NCBI RefSeq assembly: GCF_024666615.1
Contig: NZ_CP088297.1
Coordinates: forward strand, 4,568,501-4,632,500
From: Aquabacterium sp. J223
GTDB taxonomy: Bacteria > Pseudomonadota > Gammaproteobacteria > Burkholderiales > Burkholderiaceae_C
Reading direction: 5' to 3'
Length of the DNA: 64,000 nt
The notes beneath the pieces are model-generated. The model did not search any database and had not been told where the DNA came from. It saw nothing but the letters and a program-made list of their open reading frames with translations. Below are positions 45,838 to 58,586 of the stretch, in pieces. Made by a program: the position numbers and the translations under genes. Each line of letters starts with the position of its first letter. Position 1 is the first letter of the stretch.

Positions 45838-47184
45838 ATGAGCGTCTTCGCCCTCGGCCTGAACCACACCACCGCGCCGCTGGACCTGCGCGGCCGGTTC
45901 GCGTTCACGCCGGCGCAGCTGGTGCCGGCGCTGCAGGCCTTCCGCGAGCGGCTGCAGCGCGCCATGCCGGAGGCGGCGCTGCTGTCCACCTGCAACCGCA
46001 CCGAGCTCTACGTCGCCGCCGAACCGGCGCAGGTGCGCGAGCTGGTGCAGCCGTCGATCGACTGGCTGGCCGAGCAGGGGCGGCTGAGCGGCGGGCAACT
46101 GCTGGCCCACACCTACGTGCGCGAGGAGCGCGAGGCCGCGCGCCATGCCTTCCGCGTCGCCGCCGGGCTCGATTCCATGGTGCTGGGCGAGGCGCAGATC
46201 CTCGGCCAGATGAAGCAGGCGGTGCGCGAGGCCGACACCGCCGGCACGCTGGGCACCACGTTGCACCAGTTGTTCCAGCGCAGCTTCTCGGTGGCCAAGG
46301 AGGTGCGCAGCTCCACCGAGGTCGGCGCGCATTCCATCAGCATGGCGGCCGCGGCGGTGCGGCTGGCGGGCCAGCTGTTCGAGGACCTGCGCGAGCTGAA
46401 GGTGCTGTTCGTCGGTGCCGGCGAGATGATCGAGCTGGTCGCCACCCACTTCGCCGCCCGCGAGCCGAAGGCGATGGCGGTGGCCAACCGCACGCTGGAG
46501 CGGGGCGAGAAGCTCGCCACCCGCTTCGGCGCGCAGGCGCTGCGGCTGGCCGACCTCACAGCCCGTCTGCACGAGTTCGACGCCATCGTCTCCTGCACCG
46601 CCAGCTCGCTGCCCATCATCGGCCTTGGCGCGGTGGAGCGGGCGCTGAAGGCACGCAAGCACCGGCCGATGTTCATGGTCGACCTGGCGGTGCCGCGCGA
46701 CATCGAGCCCGAGGTGGGCGAGCTGTCGGACGTCTACCTCTACACCGTCGACGACCTGTCGGCGCTGGTGCAGAGCGCCGGCGAGAAGCGGCAGGCGGCG
46801 GTGGCGCAGGCCGAGGCCATCATCGAGACCGGCGTGCAGGGCTTCGCCCACTGGCTGGACCAGCGGGCCACGGTGCCGCTGATCCGCTCGCTCAACACGC
46901 AGGCCGAAGCCTGGCGTGCCGCCGAGCTGGCCCGTGCCCGCCGTCTGCTGGCCCGCGGCGAGGACGTGGAGGTGGTGCTCGACGCCCTGGCCCGGGGCCT
47001 GACGCAGAAGATGCTGCACGGCGCGCTGGCCGAGCTGCACGGCGCCGACCCGGCGCAGCGCCGTCAGACGGCGCAGACGGTGTCGCGGCTGTTCCTGCGC
47101 GGCAGCGCGCAGGCGGCGCTGCCGCCCGTGGACGACACCAGCCCGGCCGATCCCATCGGCCCCTTCGACGGCAGCGAGCGTTAG
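45838..47184 (+). CDS. hemA: Glutamyl-tRNA reductase
   Basis: 448 residues. HemA reduces glutamyl-tRNA to glutamate-1-semialdehyde, the first committed step of tetrapyrrole synthesis. The catalytic cysteine is in [11 protein letters not shown], and [18 protein letters not shown] and the NADPH motif [10 protein letters not shown] are present. [20 protein letters not shown] matches the family N-terminus, which fixes the start. prfA and prmC follow on the same strand, a classical order. Confidence 0.97.
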   Translation: MSVFALGLNHTTAPLDLRGRFAFTPAQLVPALQAFRERLQRAMPEAALLSTCNRTELYVAAEPAQVRELVQPSIDWLAEQGRLSGGQLLAHTYVREEREAARHAFRVAAGLDSMVLGEAQILGQMKQAVREADTAGTLGTTLHQLFQRSFSVAKEVRSSTEVGAHSISMAAAAVRLAGQLFEDLRELKVLFVGAGEMIELVATHFAAREPKAMAVANRTLERGEKLATRFGAQALRLADLTARLHEFDAIVSCTASSLPIIGLGAVERALKARKHRPMFMVDLAVPRDIEPEVGELSDVYLYTVDDLSALVQSAGEKRQAAVAQAEAIIETGVQGFAHWLDQRATVPLIRSLNTQAEAWRAAELARARRLLARGEDVEVVLDALARGLTQKMLHGALAELHGADPAQRRQTAQTVSRLFLRGSAQAALPPVDDTSPADPIGPFDGSER

Positions 47185-47265
47185 CGGCGCCTCGTTCGCC
47201 CGCCGGCGCCCTGCACGCGCCACGCCCCTTCCCTGCCCTTCCCACGCCGCGCTGCGGCCACCGCC

Positions 47266-48359
<1,094 letters not shown>

Positions 48360-48363
<4 letters not shown>

Positions 48364-49205
48364 CCGCGCCCGACGAGGCGACCACCGTGGACCAGGCGCT
48401 GGCTTGGGCCCGTGAGCTCGGCGTCGAGCGGCAGGACGCGCAGCGGCTGCTCGGCCACCGGCTGGCCCGGCCCAGGGCCTGGCTGCTCGCGCACGGTGAC
48501 GCCGGGTTGACGGCGGAACAGCGGCACGGCTTCGAGGCCGACTGCGAGGCGCTGGCCGACGACCAGCCGCTGGCGTACCGGCTCGGCGAGCAGGCCTTCC
48601 ACGGCCTGACGCTGGCGGTGGCGCCCGGCGTGCTGGTGCCGCGGCCGGACACCGAGGTGCTGGTCGATTGGGCGCTGGCGCTGCTGCAGGGCGAGCTGGC
48701 GGACCGGCCGTCGCCCGCGGTGCTGGACCTGGGCACCGGCAGCGGCGCCATCGCGCTGGCCGTGGCGGCGGGCCACCCCGGCGCCCGGGTCACCGCGACG
48801 GACGCCAGCGCCGCCGCGCTGGCCATCGCCCGCGGCAACGGCCGGCGTCTGGGCGTGCCGGTCGACTGGCGCGAGGGCGACTGGTGGCAGGCGGTGGCCG
48901 GCGACCGCTTCGACCTGGTGCTGTCCAACCCGCCCTACATCGCCGAAGGTGATCCCCACCTGCCCGCGCTGCGGCACGAGCCGCGCGGCGCGCTCGTCGC
49001 CGGCGCCGACGGCCTGGCGGACATTCACCGCATCGTCGGCGGCGCCCGCGACCACCTGCGCCCCGGCGGCTGGCTGTTGCTGGAGCACGGCTGGGACCAG
49101 GGGCCCGCGGTGCGCGAGCGCCTGCGCAGCACCGGCCTGGAAGCGGTGCAGGGCCGCCTCGACCTGGCCGGCCGCGACCGCTGCAGCGGCGGCCGGCGCG
49201 GCTGA
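48360..49205 (+). CDS. prmC: Release factor glutamine methyltransferase
   Basis: 281 residues. PrmC methylates the GGQ glutamine of RF1 and RF2. An N-terminal helical domain is followed by [15 protein letters not shown], the SAM motif [14 protein letters not shown] and the catalytic NPPY in [12 protein letters not shown]. Coupled to prfA by an ATGA overlap. The C-terminus (GGRRG) is a little basic but otherwise ordinary. Confidence 0.97.
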
Positions 49206-49336
49206 CGACGGCCGCCGCGCGGCGGGCCCGGTGGCGTGACATCCGCCGCGGCCCGGGGGCTGCAAGGTCCTGGCGCCGGGCGTAGCATGAGGGCAAGGTC
49301 GCCCCACGGCCGATGTCCACCGCCCGAGGAGGACCC

Positions 49337-49906
49337 ATGCGCTGCCGCCCCGCTTTCACGTCCCGCGCGATCGCCGCGATGCCCGGCGCGTTGGCGCTGC
49401 TGCTGGCCGGCGCCGCGCAGGCGGAGGGCCTCAGCGTCACGCCGGACCGCTCGCCGTGGACACGCTGGCAGGCGCGGGTCGAGTGGACGCCACCGCCCCT
49501 GGGCTGGACCGACCGCCGCATGCTGCCCAGCCGCCCCTGGCCGACGCCCGGCCTGCGGCTGCTCGGCGAGACCGGGCCCGGCGGCGCTGGCGGCACCGGC
49601 GGCGAAGGCCTGCGCGCCTCCGCCGGGCTGGTGTTCAGCCCCACCGGCATGCGGTTGCCGGCCAGCCCGGTCGGGGCCGCCGGCGGCCCCGACGAGCGGT
49701 GGCACCAGGGCTGGCAGACCCAGGGCTACGTCGGGCTCGGTTATTCGCACCGGCCGAGCGGCAGCGCCTGGCGCTTCAACGCCGACGTCGGCGTGCTGGG
49801 CAGCGGGCTGCGGTTCGACAACCTGTCGCTGGGCGGCTTCGACGTGCGGTTGCGCGAGCTGCGGCTGTCGCCGCTGCTGCAGGTGGGCGCCAGCTACGCC
49901 TTCTGA
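49337..49906 (+). CDS. Putative exported/outer-membrane protein of unknown function
   Basis: 189 residues from an ATG with GAGGAGG upstream. A signal peptide (about 1-30, ending AAQA-EG) is followed by low-complexity Gly/Pro segments and beta-strand-like sequence (GWQTQGYVGLGYSHRPSG, WRFNADVGVLGSGLRFD). The last residue is Phe (LLQVGASYAF), as in outer-membrane barrels. I do not recognise the family. It lies 131 bp after prmC. Confidence 0.7.
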   Translation: MRCRPAFTSRAIAAMPGALALLLAGAAQAEGLSVTPDRSPWTRWQARVEWTPPPLGWTDRRMLPSRPWPTPGLRLLGETGPGGAGGTGGEGLRASAGLVFSPTGMRLPASPVGAAGGPDERWHQGWQTQGYVGLGYSHRPSGSAWRFNADVGVLGSGLRFDNLSLGGFDVRLRELRLSPLLQVGASYAF

Positions 49907-50028
49907 GCACGCCGGCCGGGCCGCCGCGCCATCACCCGACGGCCGTGCGGCCGTGCCGGATGCCGTATAACCGCGGCTTCCCCGTCGCCACCTTTTTTCT
50001 GCGGCCGCGCCTGCGGTCGCCCGAAGCC

Positions 50029-50352
50029 ATGAGCCAAGACGTCCAGCAGCGCATCGACGAGATCGTGAAGAGCCACCCTGTCGTGCTCTTCATGAAGGGC
50101 ACGGCGCAGTTCCCCATGTGCGGTTTCTCCGGCCGGGCCATCCAGGTGCTCAAGGCCTGCGGCGTGAAGGACCTGGCCACCGTCAACGTGCTGGAGGACC
50201 CGGCCGTGCGCGAGGGCATCAAGGCCTACGCCAACTGGCCCACCATCCCGCAGCTCTACGTCAACGGCGAGTTCGTCGGCGGGTCGGACATCCTGATGGA
50301 GATGTACCAGGCCGGCGAACTGCAGCAACTGCTGGGTGACCAGGCGGGCTGA
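50029..50352 (+). CDS. grxD: Monothiol glutaredoxin, Grx4 type
   Basis: 107 residues. The active site CGFS occurs in MKGTAQFPMCGFSGRAIQ, and WPTIPQLYVNGEFVGGSDI binds glutathione. Such monothiol glutaredoxins hold [2Fe-2S] clusters with GSH and BolA and act in iron-sulfur trafficking. The position between prmC and ubiX is usual for betaproteobacteria. Confidence 0.97.
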   Translation: MSQDVQQRIDEIVKSHPVVLFMKGTAQFPMCGFSGRAIQVLKACGVKDLATVNVLEDPAVREGIKAYANWPTIPQLYVNGEFVGGSDILMEMYQAGELQQLLGDQAG

Positions 50353-50356
50353 CCCC

Positions 50357-50938
50357 GTGGGCGCGGCCGGCCGCATCGTCGTCGGCATCACCGGCGCCTC
50401 CGGCGCGGTCTACGGCGTGCGGCTGCTGCAGCGGCTGCGCGCGCTCGGGGCCTTCACGGAACTCGTCGTCACGCCGGCCGGGCTGCTCAACGTGCACCAT
50501 GAACTCGGCCTCGACCGGGCCGCGCTGGACGCGCTGGCCGACCGGTCGCACGCGCCGGGCGACATTGGCGCCTGCATCGCCAGCGGCAGCCATGCGGTGG
50601 ACGCGATGGTGGTGGCGCCGTGCTCCATGCGCAGCCTGGCCGCCATCGCCCACGGGCTGTCCGACAACCTGCTGACCCGCGCCGCGGACGTCACGCTGAA
50701 GGAGCGCCGGCGTCTGCTGCTGATGGTGCGCGAGACGCCGCTGAACCTGGCACACCTGCGCAACATGACGGCCGCCACCGAGATGGGCGCCATCGTCTTT
50801 CCACCGCTGCCGGCCTTCTACCACCGGCCGGCGACGGTGGACGCGCTGGTGGACGACACGGTGGAGCGGGCGCTGGCGCTGCTCGATGTGCGGGGTGCGG
50901 CCCCGCAGGCCTGGGAAGGGCTGCGCGGCGGGCGTTGA
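50357..50938 (+). CDS. ubiX: Flavin prenyltransferase
   Basis: 193 residues from the GTG at 50357. UbiX attaches a dimethylallyl group to FMN, making the prenylated cofactor of UbiD decarboxylase for ubiquinone synthesis. IVVGITGASGAVYGVRLL binds the flavin phosphate; VVAPCSMRSLAAIAHGLSDN and RETPLNLAHLRNM are conserved. It starts 4 bp after grxD and converges with the transglycosylase gene. Confidence 0.96.
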   Translation: MGAAGRIVVGITGASGAVYGVRLLQRLRALGAFTELVVTPAGLLNVHHELGLDRAALDALADRSHAPGDIGACIASGSHAVDAMVVAPCSMRSLAAIAHGLSDNLLTRAADVTLKERRRLLLMVRETPLNLAHLRNMTAATEMGAIVFPPLPAFYHRPATVDALVDDTVERALALLDVRGAAPQAWEGLRGGR

Positions 50939-50941
50939 GCC

Positions 50942-51565
50942 TCAGACCATCCAGCGCTGCTGGTTGGCGAACACCGCGCTCGGGTACTGCGGCTGGCCGC
51001 GGCTGCCGTTGTAGCGGCCGAGTGCCAGGTACAGGTCGCCCTGCTCCACGTTGAGGTAGTGGCGCAGGATGACGCAGCCGAAACGCAGGTTGGTCTGCGC
51101 GTGGAACAGGGTGGCGGGGTCGCCGTCGCCGATCAGCCGGGCCCAGAAGGGCATCACCTGCATGTAGCCGCGCGCGCCCGCCGAGCTGATCGCGAACTTG
51201 CGGAAGCCGCTTTCCACCTGCACCAGGCCGAGCACCAGCGCGGGCTCCAGGCCGGCGCGCTTGCTCTCGTACCACAGGGTCTCGAGGAACTCGACGCGCA
51301 GCGGGGTCTCCGGCATGCGGGGCTTCAGCCGGTCGCTGGCGGCGCCCAGCCAGCGCAGGTAGGCCAGGCGCTGATCGACATCGCTGAAGCTGGCGCGCGG
51401 CGGACCGGAGAACGACACGGCGGCCGACAGCGCGGTGCGCACCGAATCGGCCAGCGGCTCCTCGACCTGGCCGCGGCCGACGCGCAGCACCTGGGCGGTG
51501 GCCGGTGCCGCGGCCAGCGGCGCCAGCGCCGCCGCCGTCAGCAGGGACCGGCGGCGACGGTTCAT
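50942..51565 (-). CDS. Lytic transglycosylase (SLT domain)
   Basis: 207 residues. [20 protein letters not shown] resembles a twin-arginine signal with cleavage near ATA-QV. The SLT fold shows the catalytic glutamate in [19 protein letters not shown], then [10 protein letters not shown] and [11 protein letters not shown]. It cleaves glycan strands in the periplasm to 1,6-anhydro products, which ampD in this window helps to recycle. Its ATG overlaps the proS stop (ATGA). Confidence 0.92.
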   Translation of the reverse strand: MNRRRRSLLTAAALAPLAAAPATAQVLRVGRGQVEEPLADSVRTALSAAVSFSGPPRASFSDVDQRLAYLRWLGAASDRLKPRMPETPLRVEFLETLWYESKRAGLEPALVLGLVQVESGFRKFAISSAGARGYMQVMPFWARLIGDGDPATLFHAQTNLRFGCVILRHYLNVEQGDLYLALGRYNGSRGQPQYPSAVFANQQRWMV

Positions 51566-53307
51566 GCGGCCAGCCGCGCCTTCACGAAAGCGCCGACGTC
51601 GGCCGGCGCCACGGCCGTGGGCCCGGCATCGCGCCGGCCCTGGACCTCCAGCGTGCCGTCCTTCAGGCCGCGGTCGGAGATCACCACCCGCTGCGGCACG
51701 CCGATCAGTTCCCAGTCGGCGAACATGGCGCCCGGCCGCTCGCCGCGGTCGTCGAGCAGCACGTCGATGCCGGCGCCGGCCAGTTCGTCGTGCAGGCGGT
51801 CGGCCGCCGCCCGCACGTCGGCGCTGCGGTCGTAGCCGATGGGGCAGATCACGACGCCGAACGGGGCGATCGACGCCGGCCAGACGATGCCGCGCTCGTC
51901 GTGGCCCTGCTCGATGGCCGCGCCGACCAGGCGCGTGACGCCGATGCCGTAGCAGCCCATCTCGAAGGGCTTCGGCTTGCCGGATTCGTCGAGGAAGTTG
52001 GCGTTCATCGCCGCGCTGTACTTGGTGCCCAGGTAGAAGACATGGCCGACCTCGATGCCGCGCTGGATGGCCAGCACGCCCTGGCCGTCCGGCGAGGGAT
52101 CGCCCGCGACGACGTTGCGGATGTCGGCGACCACATCGGGTTCCGGCAGGTCGCGGCCCCAGTTGGCGCCGGTGAAATGGAAGTCTGCCTCGTTGGCGCC
52201 GCAGGTGAAGTCGCTCATCGCCGCGACCGTGCGGTCCGCCACGATGCGAACCGGCTGTTTCAACCCGATGGGGCCGAGGTAGCCGGGCTTGCAGCCGAAG
52301 TGTGAGTCGATCTCCGCCGCGGTGGCGAACCGAAAACCGGCCTTCAGGCCGGCCACTTTGCCGGCCTTGACCTCGTTCAGGTCGTGGTCCCCGCGCACCA
52401 GCAGCAGCCACACGGTGGTGCCTGCGGGCTGACCGGCCTCGTCGACGTCGTCGGTGGCCAGCACCAGCGACTTCACGGTCTGCGCCAGCGGCAGGCCGAG
52501 CAGCGCCGCCACGTCGGCACAGGTGCTCTTGCCCGGCGTGGGCGCCTTCGCCAGCGGCTGCGTCGGCGCGGCCCGCTGCGCGATCAGCGGCAACGCCTCG
52601 GCCAGCTCGATGTTGGCCGCGTAGTCGCTGGTGGGGCAGTAGACGATGGCGTCCTCGCCGGTGTCGGCGATGACCTGGAACTCGTGCGACCGGTCGCCGC
52701 CGATGGCGCCGGTGTCGGCCGCGACCGCGCGGTACTGCAGCCCCAGGCGGTCGAAGATGGCGCAGTAGGCGCGGTACATCGCGTCGTAGCTGCGGCCGGC
52801 GGCCTCGCGGTCGCGGTCGAAGGAGTAGGCGTCCTTCATCGTGAACTCGCGGCCCCGCATCAGGCCGAAGCGCGGCCGGCGCTCGTCACGGAACTTGGTC
52901 TGGATGTGGTAGAAGTTCTTCGGCAGCTGCTTGTAGCTGCGCAGCTCCTGGCGGGCGATGTCGGTCACCACCTCCTCGCTGGTGGGCTGCAGCGCGAAGT
53001 CGCGTTCGTGGCGGTCCTTGAAGCGCAACAGCTCCGGGCCCATCTTGTCCCAGCGGCCGGTCTCCTGCCACAGCTCGGCCGGCTGCACCAGCGGCATCAG
53101 CAGCTCGATGGCGCCGGCGCGGTTCATCTCCTCGCGGATGATCTGCTCGATCTTGCGGATCACCCGCAGGCCCATCGGCAGGTAGTTGTAGATGCCGGCG
53201 CCGAGCCGCTTGATGAGGCCGGCGCGCATCATCAGCCGGTGGCTGACGATCTCCGCGTCGGCGGGCGCTTCCTTCAGGGTGGAGACGAAGAACTGGGAGG
53301 CTTTCAT
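51562..53307 (-). CDS. proS: Prolyl-tRNA synthetase, bacterial type with editing domain
   Basis: 581 residues from the ATG at 53307. Class II synthetase with motif 2 region [21 protein letters not shown] (beginning HIQTK), a central INS editing insertion (about 225-395), and the C-terminal anticodon-binding domain ([19 protein letters not shown]). [19 protein letters not shown] is the conserved start. It is followed directly by the lytic transglycosylase gene. Confidence 0.98.
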   Translation of the reverse strand: MKASQFFVSTLKEAPADAEIVSHRLMMRAGLIKRLGAGIYNYLPMGLRVIRKIEQIIREEMNRAGAIELLMPLVQPAELWQETGRWDKMGPELLRFKDRHERDFALQPTSEEVVTDIARQELRSYKQLPKNFYHIQTKFRDERRPRFGLMRGREFTMKDAYSFDRDREAAGRSYDAMYRAYCAIFDRLGLQYRAVAADTGAIGGDRSHEFQVIADTGEDAIVYCPTSDYAANIELAEALPLIAQRAAPTQPLAKAPTPGKSTCADVAALLGLPLAQTVKSLVLATDDVDEAGQPAGTTVWLLLVRGDHDLNEVKAGKVAGLKAGFRFATAAEIDSHFGCKPGYLGPIGLKQPVRIVADRTVAAMSDFTCGANEADFHFTGANWGRDLPEPDVVADIRNVVAGDPSPDGQGVLAIQRGIEVGHVFYLGTKYSAAMNANFLDESGKPKPFEMGCYGIGVTRLVGAAIEQGHDERGIVWPASIAPFGVVICPIGYDRSADVRAAADRLHDELAGAGIDVLLDDRGERPGAMFADWELIGVPQRVVISDRGLKDGTLEVQGRRDAGPTAVAPADVGAFVKARLAA

Positions 53308-53434
53308 GGCGTCGCGGCGCTGAAGCGGCGGCGTCACGGCACCGGCTGTCCTGCGCCAAGCCAGGACGGAACGTCCCACCGGTCACGCGCTCAAAGTTGG
53401 TTGGCGATCCCCCTGGCGCTAGGTCACTGTCCTG

Positions 53435-53462
53435 ATGACAGACGACGGCCCGATGGGATAAT
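53435..53462 (+). promoter_or_regulatory. Promoter of rppH (ATGACA - 16 bp - GATAAT)
   Basis: -35 ATGACA at 53435-53440 and -10 GATAAT at 53457-53462 are separated by 16 bp, each one mismatch from consensus. The predicted start is near 53469. It overlaps a small inverted repeat CTGTC...GACAG (53427-53441). Confidence 0.55.
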
Positions 53463-53491
53463 CGTGACAGTTCAAGAATCGGGGGCCGATT

Positions 53492-54094
53492 ATGCTCGAC
53501 CGGGACGGCTTCAGGCCGAACGTCGGCATCATCCTGCTCAACGCTCGGAACCAGGTGTTCTGGGGCAAACGGCTTCGCACGCACTCCTGGCAGTTTCCCC
53601 AAGGCGGCATCAAGTTCGGCGAGTCGCCTGAGCAGGCGATGTTCCGCGAGTTGCACGAAGAAGTGGGCTTGAAGCCCGAACACGTGAAGATCCTCGCGCG
53701 CACCCGCGACTGGCTTCGCTACGAGGTGCCGGAGCACTTCATCCGCCGCGACGCGCGCGGCCACTACCGTGGCCAGAAGCAGATCTGGTTCCTGCTGCGC
53801 CTGACCGGCCGCGACTGCGACATGAACCTGCGCGCGACCGACCACCCGGAATTCGACGCCTGGCGCTGGAACGACTACTGGGTGCCGCTGGACGTGGTGA
53901 TCGAGTTCAAGCGCGGCGTCTACCAGATGGCGCTGACCGAACTGGCCCGCTTCCTGCCGCGCACCACCCACCACAACCGGTACCTGCGCAGCGGGATGCG
54001 CCCGCCACGGCGCGAGGGCGGCGAGCCGGAGGTGTTCGGCGCCGAGGACGACGCGAGGGCCGAAGCCCACGGCACCGACGCGGCGGCCGGCTGA
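53492..54094 (+). CDS. rppH: RNA pyrophosphohydrolase (Nudix)
   Basis: 200 residues. RppH removes pyrophosphate from the 5' end of mRNAs and triggers decay. The Nudix box is [20 protein letters not shown] followed by VGL, with all catalytic residues. [20 protein letters not shown] is the family start. The C-terminal 40 residues are a variable acidic tail. It is divergent from proS and convergent with proB. Confidence 0.96.
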   Translation: MLDRDGFRPNVGIILLNARNQVFWGKRLRTHSWQFPQGGIKFGESPEQAMFRELHEEVGLKPEHVKILARTRDWLRYEVPEHFIRRDARGHYRGQKQIWFLLRLTGRDCDMNLRATDHPEFDAWRWNDYWVPLDVVIEFKRGVYQMALTELARFLPRTTHHNRYLRSGMRPPRREGGEPEVFGAEDDARAEAHGTDAAAG

Positions 54095-54115
54095 GCCCGC
54101 GGCCGCCAGGCTGCG

Positions 54116-55237
54116 TCAGGTCAGGACCAGGTTGTCGCGGTGGATCAGCTCGGGCTCGGCGCTGTAGCCGAGCAGCCGGGCGATCTCGCTGGAGGGCTGG
54201 CGCGCGATGAGCCGCGCCTCGGCGCTGGAGTAGTTGGCCAGGCCGCGCGCCACCTCGGCGCCGGCGTCGTCGCGCACGGCGATCACGTCGCCGCGGTGGA
54301 ACTCGCCGTCCACGCGCGTGACGCCGATGGGCAGCAGGCTCTTTCCCCCGCGGCGCAGCTGGGCGACCGCGCCCCCGTCGACCGCCACGCTGCCGCGCAG
54401 CTGCAGGTGATCGGCCATCCACTGCTTTCGCGCGGCCATCTTCGGCATGCCGGCCACCAGGGCGGTGCCGATCGACTCGCCGCTGGCGAGCCGCAGCAGC
54501 ACATCGTGCTCGCGCCCCCAGGCGATGACCGTGCTGGCACCGCTGCGCGCCGCCCGCTTGGCGGCCAGCACCTTGGTGATCATGCCGCCCTTGCCGATGC
54601 TGCTGCCGGCCCCGCCGGCCATCGATTCCAGCGCCGGATCGCCCGCTTCCGCCACGTCGATGAACCGGGCCGTCGTGTCCTTGCGCGGATCGGCCGAGTA
54701 CAACCCGCGCTGGTCGGTGAGGATGACCAGCGCATCCGCTTCCACGAGGTTGGCGACCAAGGCGCCCAGCGTGTCGTTGTCACCGACCTTGATCTCGTCG
54801 TTGACCACCGTGTCGTTCTCGTTGATCACCGGGATGACCTTGAGCGCGAGCAGCGTCAGCAGCGTCGAGCGGGCGTTGAGGTAGCGCTCGCGGTCGGCGA
54901 GGTCTGCATGGGTCAGCAGCACCTGCGCGCTCAGCACGCCGTGGTGGCTCAGCTGGCTTTCGTACATGTGCGCCAGTCCCATCTGGCCGACGGCGGCGGC
55001 GGCCTGCAGCTCCGGCAGTTCGGTGGGCCGGCTGGCCCAACCGAGCCGCTTCATGCCCTCGGCGATGGCGCCGCTGGACACCATCACCAGCTCGCGCCCC
55101 TGGCCGCTCAAGCCGGCCAGTTGCCGACACCAGTTGCCGATGGCTGCGGCGTCGATGCCGCGGCCCTCGTCGGTGACGAGGCTCGAGCCGACCTTGACGA
55201 CGATGCGGCGGGCGCCTTTCAGGATCTCTGGGTTCAT
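54116..55237 (-). CDS. proB: Glutamate 5-kinase
   Basis: 373 residues: an amino-acid kinase domain plus a C-terminal PUA domain (about 275-370). It phosphorylates glutamate in proline synthesis. [41 protein letters not shown] and [13 protein letters not shown] are conserved. The ATG at 55237 gives [15 protein letters not shown], the usual start. It follows obgE by 28 bp on the same strand. Confidence 0.97.
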   Translation of the reverse strand: MNPEILKGARRIVVKVGSSLVTDEGRGIDAAAIGNWCRQLAGLSGQGRELVMVSSGAIAEGMKRLGWASRPTELPELQAAAAVGQMGLAHMYESQLSHHGVLSAQVLLTHADLADRERYLNARSTLLTLLALKVIPVINENDTVVNDEIKVGDNDTLGALVANLVEADALVILTDQRGLYSADPRKDTTARFIDVAEAGDPALESMAGGAGSSIGKGGMITKVLAAKRAARSGASTVIAWGREHDVLLRLASGESIGTALVAGMPKMAARKQWMADHLQLRGSVAVDGGAVAQLRRGGKSLLPIGVTRVDGEFHRGDVIAVRDDAGAEVARGLANYSSAEARLIARQPSSEIARLLGYSAEPELIHRDNLVLT

Positions 55238-55265
55238 GGCGAGATGGGACGGAACGCGGCCCGGC

Positions 55266-56679
<1,414 letters not shown>

Positions 56680-56715
56680 GGTGGTGAACTCCTGGGCTGG
56701 GAAAAGCGAACCGGA

Positions 56716-57027
56716 TCAGCCGCCGATGGCGCCAATCTCGATCTCGGTGTAGGTCTGGCGATGACCCTGGCTCTTCTTGTAGTGCTTGCGGCGGCGCATC
56801 TTGAAGATGCGCACCTTGTCGTGCTTGCCATGGGCGACCACGGTCGCCCTCACGCTTGCGCCGGACACCAGGGGCGCGCCCACCGTCAGCGCCGAGCCGT
56901 CGTGGACGGCCAGCACCTGATCGAGCACGATTTCCTGGCCCACGTCCGCAGCAATCTGTTCTACCTTGATCTTCTCGCCGGCAGCAACCTTGTATTGCTT
57001 GCCACCGGTTTTTATGACCGCGTACAT
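56716..57027 (-). CDS. rplU: 50S ribosomal protein L21
   Basis: 103 residues. [19 protein letters not shown] is the standard L21 start, and [16 protein letters not shown] binds 23S rRNA. First gene of the L21-L27 operon. Its leader is about 220 nt long from the predicted promoter. Confidence 0.99.
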   Translation of the reverse strand: MYAVIKTGGKQYKVAAGEKIKVEQIAADVGQEIVLDQVLAVHDGSALTVGAPLVSGASVRATVVAHGKHDKVRIFKMRRRKHYKKSQGHRQTYTEIEIGAIGG

Positions 57028-57252
57028 AAGGACCCTTCCATCTGAATCGTGCGGTGACCCGGCCGGACCGACCGGGCACCGCGCCCGCCCGGCGTGCGCC
57101 GGACCCACCGCGGCGCCTGGCGGCACCTCGGCGCGGCTGGCGAACGGGTCGCCAAGCCACCGTCTCCCACCCACCGACCAGCCGTCGTGCGGCGCGGTCG
57201 GCATCGCCGACTCCACGCAAGACGCGGTGAGCCGGCAAGGCGAAAGCCCTCG

Positions 57253-57258
57253 ATTGTA
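57253..57258 (-). promoter_or_regulatory. -10 element (TACAAT) of rplU-rpmA
   Basis: On the minus strand, GCTACAATCGAGGGC has a good -10, followed by a roughly 220-nt leader to the rplU ATG. Ribosomal L21 leaders are known to bind r-protein in other bacteria; here the leader is GC-rich and no specific structure was identified. The 421-bp rplU-ispB start-to-start gap holds only these two divergent promoters and no gene. Confidence 0.5.
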
Positions 57259-57355
57259 GCAGGCCGGGCGGGCGGCGCACCATCGGCGTCGAATGCAGCG
57301 GCCCAGCCGCACCGCAGCCCGCTCGGCCTTCCCGAGCAGCGATGGCCCGCTTCCT

Positions 57356-57361
57356 ATAATT
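57356..57361 (+). promoter_or_regulatory. -10 element (TATAAT) of ispB
   Basis: A perfect TATAAT in CTTCCTATAATTCTGGG predicts a start near 57368, upstream of a GTG at 57390 and the ATG at 57449. No strong -35 is visible. Confidence 0.55.
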
Positions 57362-57448
57362 CTGGGTTCCACCGCCGCCGTACGCCTTCGTGCCCCCTGC
57401 CCTTTCGACGCCACAGCAGGCGAGCCCCCTGATCCGACGGCCGCCGAC

Positions 57449-58378
57449 ATGCTGCAGGTGGACGAGGTCATCCGCCGGCGCCTGCATTCGCAGGTGGCGC
57501 TGGTGAACCAGATCTCCGAGTACATCGTCGGCGCCGGGGGCAAGCGCATCCGCCCGCGGCTGGTGCTGCTGTTCGCGGGAGCCCTCGGCGTCGAGGGGCC
57601 GCACAAGCACGAACTGGCCGCCATCGTCGAGTTCATCCACACCGCCACGCTGCTGCACGACGACGTGGTGGACGAGTCGTCGCTGCGGCGCGGCCGCAAG
57701 ACCGCGAATGCGCTGTTCGGCAACGCGGCGAGCGTGCTCGTCGGCGACTTCCTGTACTCGCGCGCCTTCCAGATGATGGTCGGGCTGAACCGGCTGCGGG
57801 TGCTCGACGTGCTGGCCGATGCCACCAACGTCATCGCCGAGGGCGAGGTCCTGCAGTTGATGAACATGCACGACCCGGACCTGAGCGTCGACGACTACCT
57901 GCGCGTCATCCGCTACAAGACCGCCAAGCTGTTCGAGGCCAGCGCGCGCCTGGGCGCGGTGCTCGCGCACGCGGCGCCGGCGGTGGAAGAGGCCTGTGCC
58001 ACGTATGGCCGTGCGCTGGGCACCGCCTTCCAACTGGTCGACGACCTGCTCGACTACGAAGGCGCGACGCAGGAACTGGGCAAGAACATCGGCGACGACC
58101 TGCGCGAAGGAAAGCCGACCCTGCCGCTGCTGCTGGCGATGTCGCGCGGCAGCGAGCCCGAGCGGCAGCTCATCCGCCACGCCATCGAGCAGGGCGAAGT
58201 CGAACGACTGCCCGACATCGTGACGATCGTGCGCCGCACCGGCGCGCTCGAGGCCACGCGCCACGCCGCGCGGGCCGAGGCGGAGCAGGCGCGTGCCGCA
58301 CTCGACCTGCTGCCCACCTCGCCGCAGCGGGACGCTTTGCTATACTTATGTGTTCAGTCGGTCGAGCGGTCTTCTTGA
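57449..58378 (+). CDS. ispB: Octaprenyl (polyprenyl) diphosphate synthase
   Basis: 309 residues as read from the ATG at 57449. It elongates isoprenoid diphosphates for the ubiquinone side chain. The first aspartate-rich motif is [15 protein letters not shown], the second [23 protein letters not shown] is also conserved. The family usually has 12-20 residues more at the N-terminus. A GTG at 57390, closely behind the TATAAT promoter, encodes [12 protein letters not shown] and would join this frame if one C were added to CCCCC (57425-57429), so the true start may be there. Confidence 0.95.
   Translation: MLQVDEVIRRRLHSQVALVNQISEYIVGAGGKRIRPRLVLLFAGALGVEGPHKHELAAIVEFIHTATLLHDDVVDESSLRRGRKTANALFGNAASVLVGDFLYSRAFQMMVGLNRLRVLDVLADATNVIAEGEVLQLMNMHDPDLSVDDYLRVIRYKTAKLFEASARLGAVLAHAAPAVEEACATYGRALGTAFQLVDDLLDYEGATQELGKNIGDDLREGKPTLPLLLAMSRGSEPERQLIRHAIEQGEVERLPDIVTIVRRTGALEATRHAARAEAEQARAALDLLPTSPQRDALLYLCVQSVERSS
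58341..58346 (+). promoter_or_regulatory. -10 element (TATACT) for tRNA-Pro inside the end of ispB
   Basis: TTGCTATACTTATG near the ispB 3' end contains TATACT, about 49 bp before the tRNA. It would allow tRNA expression independent of ispB. Confidence 0.45.
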
Positions 58379-58394
58379 GTCCGCCCGACCCACG

Positions 58395-58471
58395 CGGGGT
58401 GTAGCTTAGCCTGGTAGAGCGCTACGTTCGGGACGTAGAGGCCGGAGGTTCGAATCCTCTCACCCCGACCA
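58395..58471 (+). tRNA. tRNA-Pro (CGG)
   Basis: 77 bases with encoded CCA. Acceptor arms CGGGGTG and CACCCCG pair fully. The anticodon stem CTACG/CGTAG encloses loop TTCGGGA with anticodon CGG at 58429-58431. The C1 acceptor start is typical of proline tRNAs. Confidence 0.95.
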
Positions 58472-58482
58472 GACATGGAAAG

Positions 58483-58513
58483 ACGGGCCGCAGCATGCGG
58501 CCCGTTCTCTTTG
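58483..58513 (+). terminator. Rho-independent terminator after tRNA-Pro
   Basis: ACGGGCCGCA (58483-58492) pairs perfectly with TGCGGCCCGT (58496-58505) around a 3-base loop and is followed by TCTCTTT. Confidence 0.82.
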
Positions 58514-58586
58514 CGGCGGTCACCTGGGTACAGCCGTTGCCATTCGTCCTTGGACGACGCCCACCTGCGCGTCGAGAAGGACCGAT

